Positions 32,408 through 33,563 of a stretch of DNA of 33,563 nt are shown piece by piece; position 1 is the stretch's first letter, and the number at the start of each line of letters is the position of its first letter. Source of the stretch: PALSA-505 sp035308365 (GTDB taxonomy: Bacteria; Actinomycetota; Actinomycetes; Streptosporangiales; Streptosporangiaceae); assembly GCA_035308365.1 (NCBI GenBank), contig DATGGU010000085.1, positions 1-33,563 on the forward strand, in the 5' to 3' direction. The translations under genes and the position numbers were made by a program. The notes below the pieces were generated by a model that had not been told where the DNA came from, did not search any database, and saw only the letters and a list, made by a program, of their open reading frames with translations.

Positions 32408-33104
32408 CGGTCATCGCCTTCCAGCCGTCGGCGATGGCAGCGGCCGTTCCCGGTGTGGCGATCAGCGCGGGCGCGTCCGGGCCGTCCGGCGCGTCTGGTT
32501 TGAGCAACCGCCAGCCCGCCGGGGTCCAGTGCATCGCCACTGCCATGGCGCCGAGGTGTTCCCAGACGCCACGGGGAACCGTCGCGGTGTAGTCGAACAG
32601 CAGCAGGACCGTGAGCTTGCTCGCGGTCGCGTTCCGCACCTGGAACATCGCCGGGACCAGGGAGACGGCCGTGCCCGGCGGCAGTGGGCCGGCCGCGGGG
32701 AGGCCGAGCCGCTGCCTGGTGCCGGTCACCCCATGCGCGGCAGCTACCGGAGCGGCGCCATAGGACGGATCGGCGGTCAGCCGGGCGATCGTCGCGGCGC
32801 GGTCGGGGTCGAGGGTGGAGTCAAGCTCGGTGACGAACTCCACGGCGGCGCTCACCGCGCCCGCGACCGAGTGCGGGTAGTCAAGGTACAGCCCATTGAC
32901 CAGCCGGCTCCCGGCCACCAGCACCAGCGGCGGCGGCCCGGGAGGGACAGGAGCGGGACGGGGCGGCGAAGGGTGCTGGCTGGGCGCGGAGGGAGGGATC
33001 GCCGCGGCGTGGCCACGGCTCGCCACGAATGCCGCGACGGTCGCGGCCAGGGCCGCCAGGGCCAGCGCGGCCCATCTGCGCGGTCTGGACAGCAGATGCT
33101 TCAT
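32397..33104 (-). CDS. Conjugation-associated secreted or membrane-anchored protein
   Basis: The 235-residue product has a basic start and one hydrophobic segment (WAALALAALAATVAAFVASRG, about 11-31), then a Pro-rich linker (35-60) and a globular domain. In that domain QVRNATASKLTVLLLFDYTA followed by GVWEHLGAMAVAMHWTPAGW resembles the NTF2-like/VirB8-like fold of actinobacterial conjugal transfer proteins. It is probably a bitopic component of the secretion complex. Function is inferred from context and topology. Confidence 0.65.
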   Translation of the reverse strand: MKHLLSRPRRWAALALAALAATVAAFVASRGHAAAIPPSAPSQHPSPPRPAPVPPGPPPLVLVAGSRLVNGLYLDYPHSVAGAVSAAVEFVTELDSTLDPDRAATIARLTADPSYGAAPVAAAHGVTGTRQRLGLPAAGPLPPGTAVSLVPAMFQVRNATASKLTVLLLFDYTATVPRGVWEHLGAMAVAMHWTPAGWRLLKPDAPDGPDAPALIATPGTAAAIADGWKAMTDGL

Positions 33105-33110
33105 GGGCCG

Positions 33111-33467
33111 TCATCCGATGCTGAACGCGTGGTTCACCAGCGGAATGCCTGCTCCGACCACAACCGCGCCGGCCACCGACCACAGCAGGGCGGTCTTACC
33201 GCGCTCGGCAAGCCCGGACCGCTGGGTGGTGCTGCCGATTGCGATCATTCCGCCGGCCATCACGGCCGAGGCGCCGCAGGCGGCCAGGGCGAGCCACTTC
33301 ACCCAGGCGATCAGTGTCGCGATGGCGGTGCCGCCGGCCGCCGGGCTGAGCGGCGCGGGATTGGGGACGTTTCCCTGCAGGGCGCTCAACCGTGCCGGTC
33401 CCGGCGACAGCAGCCCGAGGTGGGTGCTAGCCGAGAGCTGAGACAGAACATGCAAGGGGAGCGACAT
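33111..33467 (-). CDS. Small VirB2/TrbC-like membrane protein
   Basis: The 118-residue protein starts at ATG 33467 with AAAGGA 10 bp upstream. Two hydrophobic helices (about 51-78, IATLIAWVKWLALAACGASA; and 93-112, ALLWSVAGAVVVGAGIPLVN) are separated by a short basic loop. This is the topology of VirB2/TrbC-like pilin or channel subunits. It heads the visible part of the operon, 6 bp before the next gene. An upstream gene may overlap its start. Confidence 0.65.
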   Translation of the reverse strand: MSLPLHVLSQLSASTHLGLLSPGPARLSALQGNVPNPAPLSPAAGGTAIATLIAWVKWLALAACGASAVMAGGMIAIGSTTQRSGLAERGKTALLWSVAGAVVVGAGIPLVNHAFSIG

Positions 33468-33510
33468 TGGAGGGCGTCCTTTCTGCGAAAGACTGGGCGG
33501 GAGCGGGGGT

Positions 33511-33563
33511 GGCCGGGGGCAGGGGGGAGATGGCCGGGGGCAGGGGGGAGGTGGCCGAGGGCA
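33511..33563. repeat. 21-bp tandem repeat at the right edge
   Basis: Two units of 21 bp (33511-33531, 33532-33552), differing at one or two bases, and a partial third reach the window edge. Because 21 is a multiple of three, the array could encode a Pro-rich heptapeptide repeat on the minus strand (...TSPLPPA...). In that frame a reading frame would run to a TAG at 33427-33429, overlapping the VirB2-like gene. Whether it is coding cannot be decided from the fragment. Confidence 0.6.

Noticed and set aside
1..33563. CRISPR arrays, tRNA or rRNA genes
   Set aside because: No regularly spaced direct repeats of CRISPR size with unique spacers, and no tRNA T-loop/acceptor patterns, were found on reading both strands.

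Overview
This is a high-GC actinobacterial chromosomal window, Streptosporangiales- or Streptomyces-like. The evidence is G/C in almost every third codon position, a WhiB-type Fe-S regulator, NarL/HisKA_3 two-component proteins, an SCO6880-family protein and actinobacterial-style IS1380, IS4 and TnpB remnants. The exact genus cannot be read from the sequence. No rRNA, tRNA or CRISPR array was seen.

Left part (1-7.1 kb): the C-terminus of a LuxR-type regulator; a secreted protein resembling the Pseudomonas galactose lectin PA-IL/LecA; a frameshifted IS1380 transposase; and a minus-strand pair of 3-hydroxyisobutyrate-dehydrogenase-like oxidoreductase plus DHA2 drug exporter. Next to these is a deletion scar made of an MFS sugar porter, formate dehydrogenase FdhG and NrfD fragments.

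Centre (7.1-22.1 kb): a second minus-strand pair of aldo/keto reductase plus MFS exporter, a polytopic membrane protein, a secreted CW_binding_2-like protein, a whiB gene broken by an in-frame TGA, a REC-only response regulator, an SDR, small conserved proteins, a triple-GAF histidine kinase with its NarL-type regulator, a ParB-like protein and a VIT/CCC1-like membrane protein. Between these genes lie seven copies of an extragenic element with fixed geometry: a 15-mer of the form GKCATCGTTGCCAGC, a GCTAGC-like hexamer 32 bp after its start, and a second hexamer 24 bp further on. Two additional palindromic half-sites precede a response regulator and its broken paralogue. GCTAGC should be rare in DNA this GC-rich, so this looks like a multi-copy regulatory or mobile extragenic element. 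It is the main novel signal in the window. The region is also rich in gene decay: TnpB tail, response-regulator paralogue, MMPL fragment, IS4 and a DUF4032 start.

Right part (22-33.6 kb): a gene-poor AT-richer stretch, a cupin-TetR operon with a visible promoter and operator, a truncated IS4 transposase, an intact MetE-C-terminal-like zinc methyltransferase, and a tightly packed minus-strand operon entering from the right edge. That operon encodes a type IV secretion/conjugation-like machine: VirB2-like small membrane protein, secreted protein, VirB6/TrbL-like channel protein, SCO6880-family protein, VirB4-like ATPase, and a transglycosylase-NlpC/P60 wall hydrolase. No relaxase or coupling protein is visible inside the window.

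All functional assignments are by recognition of motifs and family-like sequence patterns; no database search was possible.
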